64,000 nucleotides of DNA from Laspinema sp963821735 (GCA_963821735.1 CAWGFK010000025.1:1-64000), one strand, 5' to 3'; shown: positions 39,193-51,239, numbered from the stretch's first letter. The notes: generated by a model not told the origin, from the sequence alone. Numbers and translations: made by a program.

Positions 39193-40809
39193 ATGAAAAC
39201 TCCCCAACTTTATTGGAATAGTTTACGGGTATTGGTGGCATTAGTTCTCGCGATCGGTATCTTTTTAAGGTTTTATAATTTAGACCAAAAAATTTACTGG
39301 GTTGATGAAGTTCATACCTCTTTGCGAGTGGCAGGATACCGAAAATCCAACTTTTATGAGCAACTTCCCACCGGGGAACTGCTGACGATCGCCCAGTTGC
39401 ACGAGTTTCAAAGCCTCTCCCCCGAACGGGGGTGGGGAGATACCCTCAATGCCTTGGCTAAAAATGCTGAACACGCTCCCATTTATTACCTCTTAACCCG
39501 CCTCTGGATGGAACTATTTGGCAACTCCATCACCGTGACTCGTAGCGTTGCAGCAATTTTGAGCTTATTGGCATTTCCCGCCCTTTACTTCCTCAGTTTA
39601 GAGCTATTTGCTGCCCCAATGGTCGGCTGGATTGCCCTGTCCTTGGTGGCAGTTTCTCCCTTACATTTGCTCTATGCTCAAGAAGCGAGACAATATAGTT
39701 TATGGACTGTGGTTACCTTAGTTTCCGGTTTAGCCTTGTTGCGATCGCTGCGCTTGAATACCCGAAGCAGTTGGGCCATTTATGCCGGAACCGTTGTCTT
39801 AGGCTTCTATTCCCACCTGATTTCAGGATTAGTCTTTTTCGGACATGGATTGTATGTGGGATTGCAGGAAAAATGGAAATGGACTCAATCCTTTAAATCC
39901 TATCTGATTGCTTCCGGAATTGGTTTTGCTACCTTGATTCCCTGGATTGTGATTTATTTTGATAATAACAGCCGACTGGGGGGATGGTTGGGGCGAGACA
40001 CGCCTCTGGATGGGCTGGCAAAACGGTGGATCGTCAATTTGAGTTCAGTCTTTTTTGACCTTCATAGCGTCTATCCGCTGCGGTTTTTTGATGTAGAATT
40101 AGGCCAAGATTTCACCCCCTTGGCTTGGGGAAATCTCTGGGGATATGCAGTCATCCCGATTTTCCTGTTCGTCGGATATGCCTTGTGGGTGACGGTTCGC
40201 AAAACCCCGAAATTCGTCGGGGGGTTTCTGCTCACATCCATTGCCGCTAATGGCTTGTTTTTGATGCTCTATGATGTGATTTCCGGGGGGCAGAGGTCGG
40301 GGATTGCTCGCTATCTTTTACCCTCCTATTTAGCCCTGCAATTGGCGGTTGCCTATCTATTCGCCAGTCGCCTCCGTCTCGATACTGGCAGAAATCTCCA
40401 GCGTCGATTCTGGCAATTTGCCTATGTGGCATTGCTGGGGGTCGGTATTGTCTCTTGTGTCGTGAGTGCCTCTGCGGAAACCTGGTGGCATAAATATAGT
40501 TGTTATTATGATGTGGAAGTCGCCCAACTGGTCAATCAAGGGCAAAACCCTGTGGTAATCGGGAGTCGCGATCGCCTCAGTCGTCTGATTGCCTTGAGTT
40601 ATAAACTCAATCCCGATGTGCGCTTTCTTCTTCTCCCTAACAGCGATGGCGTGGAAATTACCGAACCCTCATCCTCCCTGTTTTTATTCCGTCCCACTGA
40701 GGAGTTGTATCAATCCCTTGAGTTCGATCCGCGTTATACCCTCAATCCCCTCCATCCCTTTGGGCATATTTGGAGTATAGAAAAAGCCGTACCCCTAGAT
40801 GGAGGATAA
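39193..40809 (+). CDS. Glycosyltransferase family 39-like membrane protein
   Basis: Protein of 538 residues with about eleven membrane helices of the PMT/ArnT (GT39, GT-C) type. The first helix (VLVALVLAIGIFLRFYNLDQ) is followed by KIYWVDEVHTSLR, whose acidic DE pair at about residue 37 is the hallmark of the catalytic loop. The HAPIYYLLTRLWMELFGNSI motif and SPLHLLYAQEARQYSLW are also typical. It probably transfers a sugar from a polyprenyl-phosphate donor at the periplasmic face. ATG 39193 with TTAAGG just upstream, directly after the previous gene, suggesting coupled expression. Acceptor unknown. Confidence 0.85.
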   Translation: MKTPQLYWNSLRVLVALVLAIGIFLRFYNLDQKIYWVDEVHTSLRVAGYRKSNFYEQLPTGELLTIAQLHEFQSLSPERGWGDTLNALAKNAEHAPIYYLLTRLWMELFGNSITVTRSVAAILSLLAFPALYFLSLELFAAPMVGWIALSLVAVSPLHLLYAQEARQYSLWTVVTLVSGLALLRSLRLNTRSSWAIYAGTVVLGFYSHLISGLVFFGHGLYVGLQEKWKWTQSFKSYLIASGIGFATLIPWIVIYFDNNSRLGGWLGRDTPLDGLAKRWIVNLSSVFFDLHSVYPLRFFDVELGQDFTPLAWGNLWGYAVIPIFLFVGYALWVTVRKTPKFVGGFLLTSIAANGLFLMLYDVISGGQRSGIARYLLPSYLALQLAVAYLFASRLRLDTGRNLQRRFWQFAYVALLGVGIVSCVVSASAETWWHKYSCYYDVEVAQLVNQGQNPVVIGSRDRLSRLIALSYKLNPDVRFLLLPNSDGVEITEPSSSLFLFRPTEELYQSLEFDPRYTLNPLHPFGHIWSIEKAVPLDGG

Positions 40810-40810
40810 A

Positions 40811-40895
40811 GTTTGTAGTAACGACTTCAGTCGTTTCTGGAATTGATAGGAGGAGCAATTTACGAATTGCCCCTCTTATCAATAGAGGGGTTGAG
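40811..40895. repeat. One AACGACTTCAGTCGTT copy and a small hairpin
   Basis: Repeat copy at 40811-40837. Then GGAGGAGCAATTTACGAATTGCCCCTC (hairpin GGGCAATTC-like arms) and TCTTATCAATAGAGGGG before the end of the convergent dipeptidase gene. This probably serves as the transcript end for one or both genes. Confidence 0.6.
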
Positions 40896-40896
40896 T

Positions 40897-41587
40897 TTAC
40901 TCCACTCTGCCATAAATAGCAGTCCCCTGGTGAGTTAACCAGGCCCACATTTGGTCCCCTTTACAGAAATGCCACCATTCATTGGGATGTTGAGCAAATC
41001 CAGCTTGTTGCATTGCTTGGGCCAAAATTTGGCGATGGTTGTGATACGTCTTGGTCAGTCTGACTGCTGCTTTCGGCAAAATAGTCAGGATGCGATCGCG
41101 GTGAGATTTCATCAATCGGGGAACCCATCTCCACAGCGATACCCCCCTCCTCTACTAAGGTGACATCCACAGCAGCACCTGTGGCATGAGGCGGAGGGGT
41201 GGCGGGGTCCAGACTGGGAACCGCCCAAAATTGATATACTTGCCCTAAAATTTCTTGGCGCTCAGAGGGGCTTAATTTCCCCGGGTCTAATCCTTGCGAT
41301 CGCACCTGTTCCATGAAGGCATAGTCTACCATAAACTGCTGCACGGCAATAGGCCGATAGGCATCAAAAATTGAAATCTGCCACTGGGGATATTGCTGCT
41401 GGAGGTAGGTTTGTGCTTGGATTAAACCCGTCAGTACCCCTTGGCGCAGATAAAACGGCGATCGCCCTGAGTAGGGTGCGCCCAACAGTTCATAAGGATG
41501 AGGCAACACGAGGGCAAACTGATCCCCAGGAATCGCCACCAAGGGTTCGCCACAGTCGAGAATGGGAATTTGTTGATAGGGTTTCAT
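40897..41587 (-). CDS. D-alanyl-D-alanine dipeptidase, VanX/DdpX type (one frame break)
   Basis: M15 family zinc peptidase of about 230 residues, cleaving D-Ala-D-Ala dipeptide for peptidoglycan turnover. Zinc ligands are in HATGAAVDVTLV (His and Asp, about residue 132) and in EWWHF (Glu catalytic, His ligand, about 204). The conserved IFDAYRPIAVQQFMVD is also present. The frame breaks near 41060-41075 (GCAGCAGTCAGACTG); the C-terminal part RLTKTYHNHRQILAQAMQQA and WWHFCKGDQMWAWL continues in the next frame. The Met at 41587 (MKPYQQIPILDCGEPLVAIP) is chosen over the open frame to 41707. No signal peptide seen. Confidence 0.85.
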
Positions 41588-42053
41588 CGGTGAGTGAGAG
41601 AGTCTCCTGATTCTAATAGACGGGATTGCCGTTGACTCGGCGATCGCTCGGATTGTGGCACGGATCAATCCCCGTTTAGCCCCCAATCCTTTCCGCCCCA
41701 GGGCCATGCTTCAAAGTTCCCGAGGGCGTTGCTTTTATTTTATGTTGGATCCGTAATCATCCGCCCAGGACCTGGTAAACCCGTTTGCCCAGCCCTAGAT
41801 CAATCCGGCGAGAACCCCTTTGCACCCCAAAATATTGGTGGGAGAGGACCCATCAGAGATTAAATTGAGGGGTGCAACCCATCCCCGTGTATCTACGGAC
41901 TATACTAGATCGTATCCAGGGTGATCTACTTTTTTCTTTCTTCCAGCAAAATTATCAAGCCTTGATTTACCAAGAACCCAGCCTCTAGTGATAATACGGA
42001 GGTTGGGTGTTCTATCTGATTGTCAACACATATCTACCGGGGATGTATTTCCA
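41588..42053. other. Intergenic region, about 460 bases
   Basis: Divergent upstream region of the dipeptidase and the giant DUF4347 gene. I see no repeats or clear promoter. A GTG at 41988 is in frame with the next gene, so its start could lie slightly upstream of 42054. Confidence 0.4.
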
Positions 42054-45000
42054 ATGAACTACCCACAATCACAACCAATCAACCTCTTGTCCAGGATTTC
42101 CAAACGGTATCATGGTCTAGGTCCTAGTGAAGAACCTCCGATCCAGGCAACCCCTCCTGTAACCGAGTCCCGCACCCTGGTTTTTATCGATTCAGGGGTT
42201 TCTGAGCAACCAACCCTATTGGATGCTCTGGGACCGAATACAGAGGCGATCGTGCTGGATAGCGATCGCGATGGCATCGACCAAATCATTGAGGCGATCG
42301 CGGGTCGAACCGGCATCGACAGCATTCATTTAGTCTCTCATGGGAGTTCCGGCAGGGTCCAACTCGGCACAACGCAACTGGATGCCGAGACTCTGGATGC
42401 CTATCTTCCCCAATGGCAGATCCTGCGGGCGGCCCTCAGTGAGGGGGCTGATATCTTACTCTATGGATGTCATGTCGGGACCTCGGATACAGGGATTACC
42501 TTCCTGCAAAAACTCGCGGAGTTGACGGGTGCAGATATTGCCGCCTCCGATGATTTAACCGGCAGTGCTGAATTGAACGGCAACTGGACCCTAGAAGTGA
42601 GGACGGGAAACATTGAGGCCCCCTTGCCCTTCCAGTCCGAGGCGATCGCTACCTATAACGCCTTACTCCCAGAACCCACTCCAGTGAACGTGAGTAATGT
42701 CACCGAACTGATTGCTGCAATTACAGCAGCGAATCTGGATGAGCAAGACAATATTATCAATTTAGAAGCGGGTACCTATACCCTCACCGAAATTAATAAT
42801 GATATCCTCGGTGCCAACGGGTTACCTTCAATTGAGACAGGGTAGTCTAACGATTAATGGCAACGGCGCTGAAATCATTCGGAGATCAGAACGAACCCGG
42901 TTTCCGGATTTTCCATGTCGGGGCCGCTGCTAACCTCACTTTAAATAATCTCACGATTAGAAATGGGTTGGCCAATGTTACCGCCCAAGACAATGGAGAG
43001 GATGGGGGCGGGATTTATAATGAGGGAACTTTGACCCTGAAGCAGGTTACCCTCACTGGCAACCAGGCTGAGGACGACGGTGGAGGCATTAAGAATGATG
43101 GGACTCTGACGGTTATTGAGAGTAGCATTTCCAACAACTTCGCTCAGGATGAAGGGGGAGGAATCCGAAATGATAGCACTGCGGTCATTTCCAATAGTAC
43201 GATTTCCAGCAACCAGGCCGAGAGTAATGGGGGAGGGATCTACAACACAAGAAATCTAACCGTTAATCACAGCACGATCGCCTTGAATGTTGCTGATAGT
43301 GATGGCAATGATACCGGCGACGGGGGCGGCATCATGGCAGCGGTCAGATCTACCCTCAATCTCAGCCATACCCTGGTTGCCGGTAACACCGATAATAGCC
43401 CGTCGGATGCTGTCCACCAGGATATTTCGGGTAGGGTTAACCAGGCAGAGTATAACCTGATCGGCGATTTTACGGGCATCCCCAACTTAAATGCGGATGC
43501 AAATTACAGCTTTGACTTCCTCGGTGGGATTGAGATTACCGATGTCATCAATCCGACTTTAGCACTCAATGATGCACCTCCCGGGTCTCCCTTAACTCAT
43601 GCTCTAATTGTTGGGTCTCCAGCGATTAATTTGGGCAATCCTAATGTTACCACTAATTTAGTAGTCACAGACCAACGCGGCACCGGATTCCAGCGCGAGG
43701 TAGGCACAGCGATCGATATCGGTGCTTATGAGAAACAGGTGCTCCCGGTGATTACGGAAATTATGTACCATCCCGTCAGTGACGAACCGGACTGGGAGTG
43801 GGTGGAGATTTACAATCCGACGGATCAAACCCTGGATTTAACTGGTTTTGTCTTTGCCAATGCCGGTGCAAACCTACCTGCGACAAATATTGCTGGGGGT
43901 GAGATTGCACCGGGTCAAACGGGAATTTTGTTTAATGACAACCTGCTTACGGAGTCGTTTAAGGCGGCGTGGGATACAGGGAATATTGCCCTGATTCCAG
44001 TGAGTAACTGGTCTGAATTGGGCAACATTAGCGATCGCATCGGGTTATGGCCCAGTTTTGGTAGCTATACCCTGGGGTTCTCCACCGCCATTGATGAGGT
44101 AGCATATAACACAACGGGATTATGGCCCACTCCCTCCCCTGGCGCTTCCTTGTTTTTAAAACCTCTCACTTTTGGGGAAGAAGAGGAATTGACAACAGCC
44201 AACAATGATGGTAGCAAGTGGTTAACCAGTGCGATCGGTCAACCCGGTGAACCCACGGAAGTGGTCGCCAAAGCTTACGAGAGTACCTTAGATGGCAACA
44301 ATAGCGGGTTAGATATCGGGTCTCCGGGACCGACGGACTGGATTTTCCCTAGCTTTGAAAACTTTATTGCCGAAGATGTGACCCTTGCAGGTGGAACAAC
44401 CTACAGTTTCACCGTCACCTTTACCGATAACCGGGCGATCGACTGGAGTACCCTGGATATGGGGGATATTATGGTCACGGGACTCAATAACGAAAGTCTC
44501 CAGGTCACAAAAATAGAGACCCCCAATCACACCGGCAATTTTAATAGTATCAACGTCACCTACCACATCACCCCTCCCGGGGACAGTTGGGATCCGAGCG
44601 ATAACGGCACTTATACGGTGACGTTGCTAGAAAACCAAGTCACCGATACCACCGGCAATGCGATCGACCCAGGTATCCTCGGCACCTTTGCGGTCAACAT
44701 CAATACCCCGCCCACCTTAGCACCCATCAATCAAACCGGCACAAAAGATACTCCCTTTTTCTTTAACCCCGAGTATTTTACCACTCAATTTACAGACAGT
44801 GATGGGAATACCCTCCAGAAAATTTCAATTACCTCTCTTCCGACCAACGGAACCCTATTTCTCGATGGAAATCCCATCCAAATTACCCCAGAAAATCCCC
44901 TGGAAATTTCCCTAATTGATATTGAAAAACTCTCCTTTGTCCCTGCTGAAAACTTCAATGGTCCGGTGAGTTTCAATTGGAATGGATTCGACGGCACCGA

Positions 45001-47534
45001 CTATGCCGAAACTCCCTCCACCGTTAATTTAAACATTAACGCTCCCCCCATCCTCGTCAATCCCCTGGAAAATCAAACCACCACTCCGGGAACCAACTTT
45101 ACCTTTCCCATCCCAGAAAATACCTTTGATGATGCTGATATTATCTACAATGACAGCTTAACCTATACCGTTACCCTCTCGAATGGAGACCCTCTTCCCA
45201 ATTGGTTAACCTTCAATGATGACGGCACCTTCACCGGCACTCCAGCAGGAACCGATATCGGAACTCTCACGATTATTGTCACCGCTACCGATAAATCCGG
45301 TGCAAGCATTACCGACACCTTTGATTTAACCATTCAACCGCCTAACGGTGGCGGCGGTAATCCAGGTGGCGGTAATACAGGTGGCGGTAATACAGGTGGC
45401 GGTAATACAGGTGGCGGTAATACAGGTGGAACATGGTGAACAGGCGGAACCGATGGCGGAACTAATCCTGATACAGGTGGAACCGATGGCGGAACCGATG
45501 GCGGAACTAATCCTGATACAGGTGGAACCGATGGCGGAACCGATGGCGGAACCGATGGCGGAACCGATGGCGGAACTAATCCTGATACAGGTGGAACCGA
45601 TGGTGGAACCGATGGCGGAACCGATGGCGGAACTAATCCTGATACAGGTGGAACCGATGGTGGAACCGATGGCGGAACCGATGGCGGAACCGATGGCGGA
45701 ACTAATCCTGATACAGGTGGAACCGATGGTGGAACCGATGGTGGAACCGATGGCGGAACTAATCCTGATACAGGTGGAACCGATAGCGGAACCGATGGCG
45801 GAACTAATCCTGATACAGGTGGAACCGATAGCGGAACCGATGGCGGAACTAATCCTGATACAGGTGGAACCGATGGTGGAACTAATCCTGATACAGGTGG
45901 AACCGATGGTGGAACTCGATGGTGGAACTAATCCTGATACAGGTGGAACCGATGGTGGAACTAATCCTGATACAGGTGGAACTGATGGTGGAACTAATCC
46001 TGATACAGGTGGAACTGATGGTGGAACTAATCCTGATACAGGTGGAACCGATGGCGGAACTAATCCTGATACCGATCGCCCAGAATCTGAGAATCCCACC
46101 ACAAATTCCCCCGATGGAGTACCGCATACCAGCAGCACAAACACTTGTAACCCCGTCCCTCTCGACCCCTCGCAAAGCAGTGGGTGTAAATGTCCCGTTC
46201 CACCCCCGCCAGAAATTATCTTTTATGGACCCCAAGAGCGACCCCCGGTGGAAATCTTCCTATTTGGAACCGAGGAAAATGATGTCATCTTCGGGGACGA
46301 TCGCCACGAAGGGATATTAGGATTTGCCGGACATGATTTTCTCTGGGGGAAAGGCGGTACCGATGTGCTGTATGGCGATACCGGCGATGATTATATGCTG
46401 GGAGGCGTTGGCAGCGAGTACCCGGTAGGTCCTGGCATCGATCGCGATCGCATCGAAGGCGGCAAAGGCAATGATTTCATTAACGGTAACGAAGGCAACG
46501 ATACCCTCTATGGTGGTCGAGCCAATGATATCATCCACGGCGGCAAAGACGATGATCTAATCTTTGGTAACCTAGATAACGATATCTTGTATGGTGACCT
46601 CGGCAATGACACCATTCTCGGAGGAAATGGCAGCGAAACCCCCATCGGTCCTGATGGCGATCGCGATTTAATCTTCGGAAACCGAGGCAATGATCTGATC
46701 AATGGCAACGAAGGCAACGATACCATCTACAGTGGCAAAGATGATGATATCGCCTATGGCGGCAAAGATAACGACCTGATTTATGGGGACCTTGGGAACG
46801 ATATCCTCATGGGAGATCAGGGAGATGATAGTTTATTCGGCGGTACCAGCGATCCCAATGTCCCCGATATTGGGGGACGAGACTTGATTTATGGCGGGGA
46901 TGGCAATGACTTCATCAACGGCAATCAAGGGGATGATACCCTGCATGGAGGTAATGGTAACGATACCATTCATGGCGGCAAAGATAATGATATCCTGTGC
47001 GGGTCCGCTGGAGACGACCTCTTATTTGGAGACTTAGGCGATGATACCCTCTATGGTGGGGATGGCAACGATACCATCCGAGGCGGCATCGGCAGCGATG
47101 TCCCCCTCGGTCCTGAAGGCGATCGCGACTTTCTCTGTGCGGGTGCCGGGGATGATTGGTTAGAAGGCAACGCCGGTAATGATACCCTGATTGGCGGCAG
47201 TGGCAATGATACCTTGTATGGCGGCAAGGATGATGACTTGCTCTATGGCAGTGACGGGGATGATTTCCTCAGTGGCGATTTGGGGAATGATACCTTAACT
47301 GGCGGTACTGGACGCGATCGCTTTGTCCTGCAAGCAGGTTTCGGGACCGATACCATTACCGATTTTACCCCGGGAGAAGACTCGTTTGTGTTAGGTCAGG
47401 GATTAACCTTTGATTTGCTCAATTTCTTTGCTGACAATTGTGGGACTGCGATCGCCTTGGGAGATGAAATCCTGGCGATCGCCAAGGGAATAGCACCCGA
47501 GACGATGGTTGCTGAGTATTTTGTCTTCCCTTGA
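42054..47534 (+). CDS. Giant surface protein: DUF4347, beta-helix, lamin-tail, cadherin-like and RTX domains (several frame breaks)
   Basis: About 1,825 residues if breaks are mended. Order: DUF4347 (42174-42640; IHLVSHGSSGRVQLG and ILLYGCHVG); a parallel beta-helix with GGGIYN/GGGIKN repeats (42950-43420); a lamin-tail domain (VITEIMYHPVSDEPDWEWVE, 43750-44120); Ig-like and cadherin-like modules (44280-45330; NTPPTLAPINQTGTKDTPFF, FNDDGTFTGTPAGTDIGTL); a GGTDGGTNPDTGG tandem linker; and C-terminal RTX calcium-binding nonapeptides (46270-47330; GNDTLYGGxANDIIHGG). It is typical of type I secreted cyanobacterial adhesins. Breaks: an extra G at 42840-42842, an indel near 42881-42886, an in-frame TGA at 45437-45439 explained by paired indels, and an extra T near 45915-45918. 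Start ATG 42054. Confidence 0.85.
45336..46075 (+). repeat. Coding tandem repeats, 12- and 33-base units
   Basis: A 15-base unit (GGTGGCGGTAATACA) repeats five times at 45345-45430. Mixed arrays follow of a 12-base unit (GGCGGAACCGAT, Gly-Gly-Thr-Asp) and a longer unit ending AATCCTGATACAGGTGGAAC. About a dozen of the longer units are present. Only one frame makes sense, giving Gly/Thr/Asp/Asn/Pro-rich linker. Confidence 0.9.
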
Positions 47535-47557
47535 CTTAACTTGGGTCATCCGAGGAG

Positions 47558-47602
47558 GCGATCGCATTTTGACCGGAACAATTTCTCCCCAAATGCGATC
47601 GC
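47558..47602 (+). terminator. HIP1-based hairpin after the giant RTX gene
   Basis: Stem GCGATCGCATTT (47558-47569) and AAATGCGATCGC (47591-47602), with a 21-base loop and a following TTTCTTC. It lies 24 bases after the RTX gene stop. Both arms contain a full HIP1 octamer. Confidence 0.6.
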
Positions 47603-47775
47603 TTTCTTCATGCCATTGGCATCCTGATTGGATTGGCCCTTCTCCCCATTCAGACTTAATCCCTTTTCCATTAGTCTGTTTAGGAATTTTGACTAACCCA
47701 TTCTAGAAGTGGGGCAATGCATTAATTGCCTCACCCGTAACGGCGTTCATGCCTTCTAACCGGGGAATTCCAGTC

Positions 47776-50700
47776 ATGAATCCCAGAGGAGAACTCGCCA
47801 ATCCCCAGATCAACTCAAGACATTCAGGAAAGAAGAACTGAGGTATCTCATGCTAGATTTCAGGGAAAATTCATCGCGATCGAGCAACTCAGAGTACATA
47901 CCGGGACTAACTATAGCCCCAACTGGATAAAACAAGTCGGCACAACCAGCGACGATCGCGCATACGCCATCACCGCAGACCCCCTCGGCAACCTCTACCT
48001 TGGCGGACAAACCCAAGGCGGATTAGGGGGAACTCCTCAAGGAGACTGGGATATTTGGTGGGCCAAATATGACAGCAGTGGCAATCCCTTGTGGACTCAG
48101 CAACTCGGCAGCGCCAACGACGATCGCGCCTATAGCTTCACCACAGACAGCGCCGGAAACCTTTATGTGACGGGTACAACCTCCGGCACATTAGGGGAAA
48201 CCAGTGCCGGAGGGTATGAGCTGTTGTTGCCAAATATGACAGCAACGGTAGCCAAATCTGGGTCAAGCAATTCGGCAGCATGACCACCGATGATGCTCGG
48301 ACTATCGCTACAGATAGCGCGGGTACTCTGTATCTAGGTGGAGACACTTGGGGCGATGTAGGTGGAGTGAATGCCGGAGAATCCGATGCCTGGTTCGGCA
48401 AATATGACAGCAGTGGCAATCCCCTCTGGGTGCAGCAGTTAGGTACTATTGGCACTGAAAACACCACAGAGGTGAATGCTGATAGTGCTGGAAATCTCTA
48501 CGTCAGCGGATATACGACCGGCAGTTTAGGCGCTGCCAATGCTGGAAATGAAGACGCTTGGATTGCCAAATATGACAGCAACGGACAGCAGTTGTGGGTG
48601 AGACAATTTGGCACCGAAACCGAAGACAAAGCGATCGCCAACGCAGTCGATAGTACCGGCAACGTTTACCTCACCGGATGGACTGAAAGCATCTTGGGAG
48701 AAAGCAGTGCAGGCAGTTGGGACGCCTGGATTGCCAAATATGACCCTACCGGCAACCTCCTCTGGACCCAACAACTGGGAACCGCCAATTCAGATGGGGC
48801 CTTAGATATTCAGATTGATACCGATGACACAATTTACCTAACAGGAAACACTTGGGGGAGTTGGGAAAATAGCAGCAATGCCGGAGAGTCCGATGCCTGG
48901 GTGGCGAAATACGATGGCAGTGGAAATCGCCTCTGGGTCAAGCAATTCGGTTCCGAAGGTCAAGATCAAGCCTTTGGCATGGCGATCGCCCCCGACGGTA
49001 AAATACACCTATCCGGATGGACATTAGGGGATTTAGGCGGGACCAATGCCGGGTCCTACGATGCCTGGATAGCGCAACTCCTGCCGAATTCCGACCCAAT
49101 TTTCAGCCAATAATAATGGCTTGAATGTGGAAGAAGGCGCAACGGTTCCTATCTCAACAGACTCAGCTTGCAAGTGAGCTGATGCCGATGGAGATGCGAT
49201 TGTCTACACTCTTAACGTACTGCCGGGGAATGGTAGTCTCCAACTCAACGAGATGGTGTTATCCCTTGGGAATACCTTTACCCAAGCGGATATCGATGCC
49301 GGATTAGTCAGCTACACTCACGACAATAGCGATACTACGAGCGATCGCTTTCAGTTTACCGCAACCGATGGCAATGGAGGGGCGATCGGGCCTACGGATT
49401 TCGCCATTACCATTATCCCACCATTTAACCTTGAATGGACCCGGGAGATTGAAAGTACCTGGGGTGGGGGTTCTGGCATAACCCTGGATACTGCCGGTAA
49501 TTTCTATTTCGCCGGAACTGCCCGTGAAATACAGATTCAGCGGTTGGGTGAGGAGGAGTTGGCCTTGTACCAACACTTGGTTTTGGACTGCCAAATATGA
49601 CCCAATGGGTAATCTACTGTGGCAAGACCAGTTGCCTACAAGTGATTATTCCTTCGTTAGCAGCATTACTTTTGATCCGTTAGGCCATATCTATGTGACC
49701 GGAACCAATAGCGGTTTATCCATTGTTCCTGAAGCCGAAAGAGAGCCTGGGAGTGATCGCGTTTGGCTTGCCAAGTATGACTTAAATGGCAAGCGATTGT
49801 GGGTTCAAGAGGTTGACGTAGGTGTTGAAGAGTTTGAACAGAATCAGGAGGATACCCCCGCAAGGGTGGTTGTGGATGAGAGCGGTAATATCTACCTCAC
49901 GGGATCGGGCCGACCATCCCGGGTTGTTCCGGAAGACGCTTGGGTGTCTAAATATGATCCAGAAGGCAATGTATTGTGGGTTCAACGGTTCGGCGGCAGT
50001 AATAAGACCAGTTTTGGACCTTTTGACTTCTCCGCAAGCGTGGCGTTAGATAACACCGGCCATCTCTATCTCACCGGCACGACCAACGGCGATTTAGGTG
50101 GCATCAATGTCAATGCTGGTTTCTATGATCCCTGGATTGCTAAGTATGACTCGAATGGCAATCAAGTCTGGATTCAACAGTTCGGGACGACTGGTCAAGA
50201 TTACGCCACTAACGTGGTCGTTGATCAAGCTGGCAATATCTATCTCAGCGGCAGAACCAATGGCGATTTAGGTGGCATTAATGCGGGTATAGATGATGCC
50301 TGGATTGCTAAATATGACTCGAATGGTAATCAAGTCTGGATTCAACAGTTTGGTACAAACGGTTGGGATGAGCCGTATAGCATGGCGCTCGATTCTACAG
50401 GGAATATCTACCTGACGGGAAGCACTACTACCAGGGATGGCGAGAATAACTTTACTAGCAACTACTGGCTTACCCAGTATGACGCCAATGGTAATCAACT
50501 CTGGATTGAGTCATTTGATACCAGCGTCTTTAGAAAAATAGCCGTTGATAGTGCGAACAATCTCTATCTGTCGGCAATTCTCAACACATGGTTTACTGAG
50601 GGTGACTTCCGTTCCGGAGAAAGTCAGGCCATCATCGCCAAATTAATCCCCAGCAGCATCTCGAACAATCACCGAGAAATTGTCGGAACCGAAGGGGACG

Positions 50701-51239
50701 ATACTCTGTTCGCCGATGTGGACGATGAAACCATTTTCGGCCAAGCAGGCAATGACATCCTCTATGGCAATATGGAAGATGATACCTTGTTTGGCGATGA
50801 GGGTAACGATATCCTCTATGGCGATATGGGAGATGACACCTTGTTTGAGGGCGGTAACGATCGCCTCTATGGCAATGCAGGAGATGACATCCTGTTTGGC
50901 AATGCTGGCAACGATACCCTTTATGGTGGCAAAGGCAATGACTTCCTTCTCGGAGGCGAGGGGGATGATCTTCTCAGTGGGGATTTAGGAGATGATACCC
51001 TCGCCGGTGGCAATGGTCGAGATATCTTTGTCTTACAATCCAACTCCGGCAGCGATATCATTCTCGACTTTATCGATGGGGAAGATTTCCTGGAGTTACC
51101 GGCTAATCTGTCATTCACGGATCTGGCGATCGCCTCGAACAACGGATCAACAATGATCCAACTCGGCGATGATACCCTCGCGACTCTCTCCGGAGTCGAA
51201 CCCACGGGGATTTCCGAAGAGGATTTTATCTCCCTGTAA
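47776..51239 (+). CDS. Beta-propeller (SBBP) repeat protein with RTX C-terminus (several frame breaks)
   Basis: About 1,150 residues when mended. Around ten SBBP-type repeats of roughly 55-60 residues read W..QLGT...D.A..I..DS.GN.YL.G.T.G.LGG.NAG..DAWIAKYDSNGN; examples are at 47930, 48280, 48440, 48630, 49980 and 50170. A cadherin-like module (NNGLNVEEGATVPIS ... FQFTATDGNGG, 49110-49420) interrupts the propeller repeats. RTX nonapeptides (GNDILYGDMGDDTLF) occupy 50690-51010, with a closing RTX domain DIFVLQSNSGSDIILDFIDG. Breaks are near 48225 (lost T in TATGATGC), 49105, 49165-49180 and 49530-49580. The N-terminal ATG 47776 needs one more shift near 47830. Likely secreted or surface-bound, like its upstream neighbour. 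Confidence 0.75.

Noticed and set aside
45348..45910. Alternative frames across the GGAACCGAT array (poly AVIQV/EPMAE on plus, poly SAIGS on minus)
   Set aside because: Any frame stays open in a 3-base-multiple repeat; only the Gly-Gly-Thr-Asp frame links the cadherin-like and RTX modules.
47509..47706. 65-residue frame after the giant RTX gene
   Set aside because: It overlaps the RTX gene end and a terminator-like hairpin and has no protein features.
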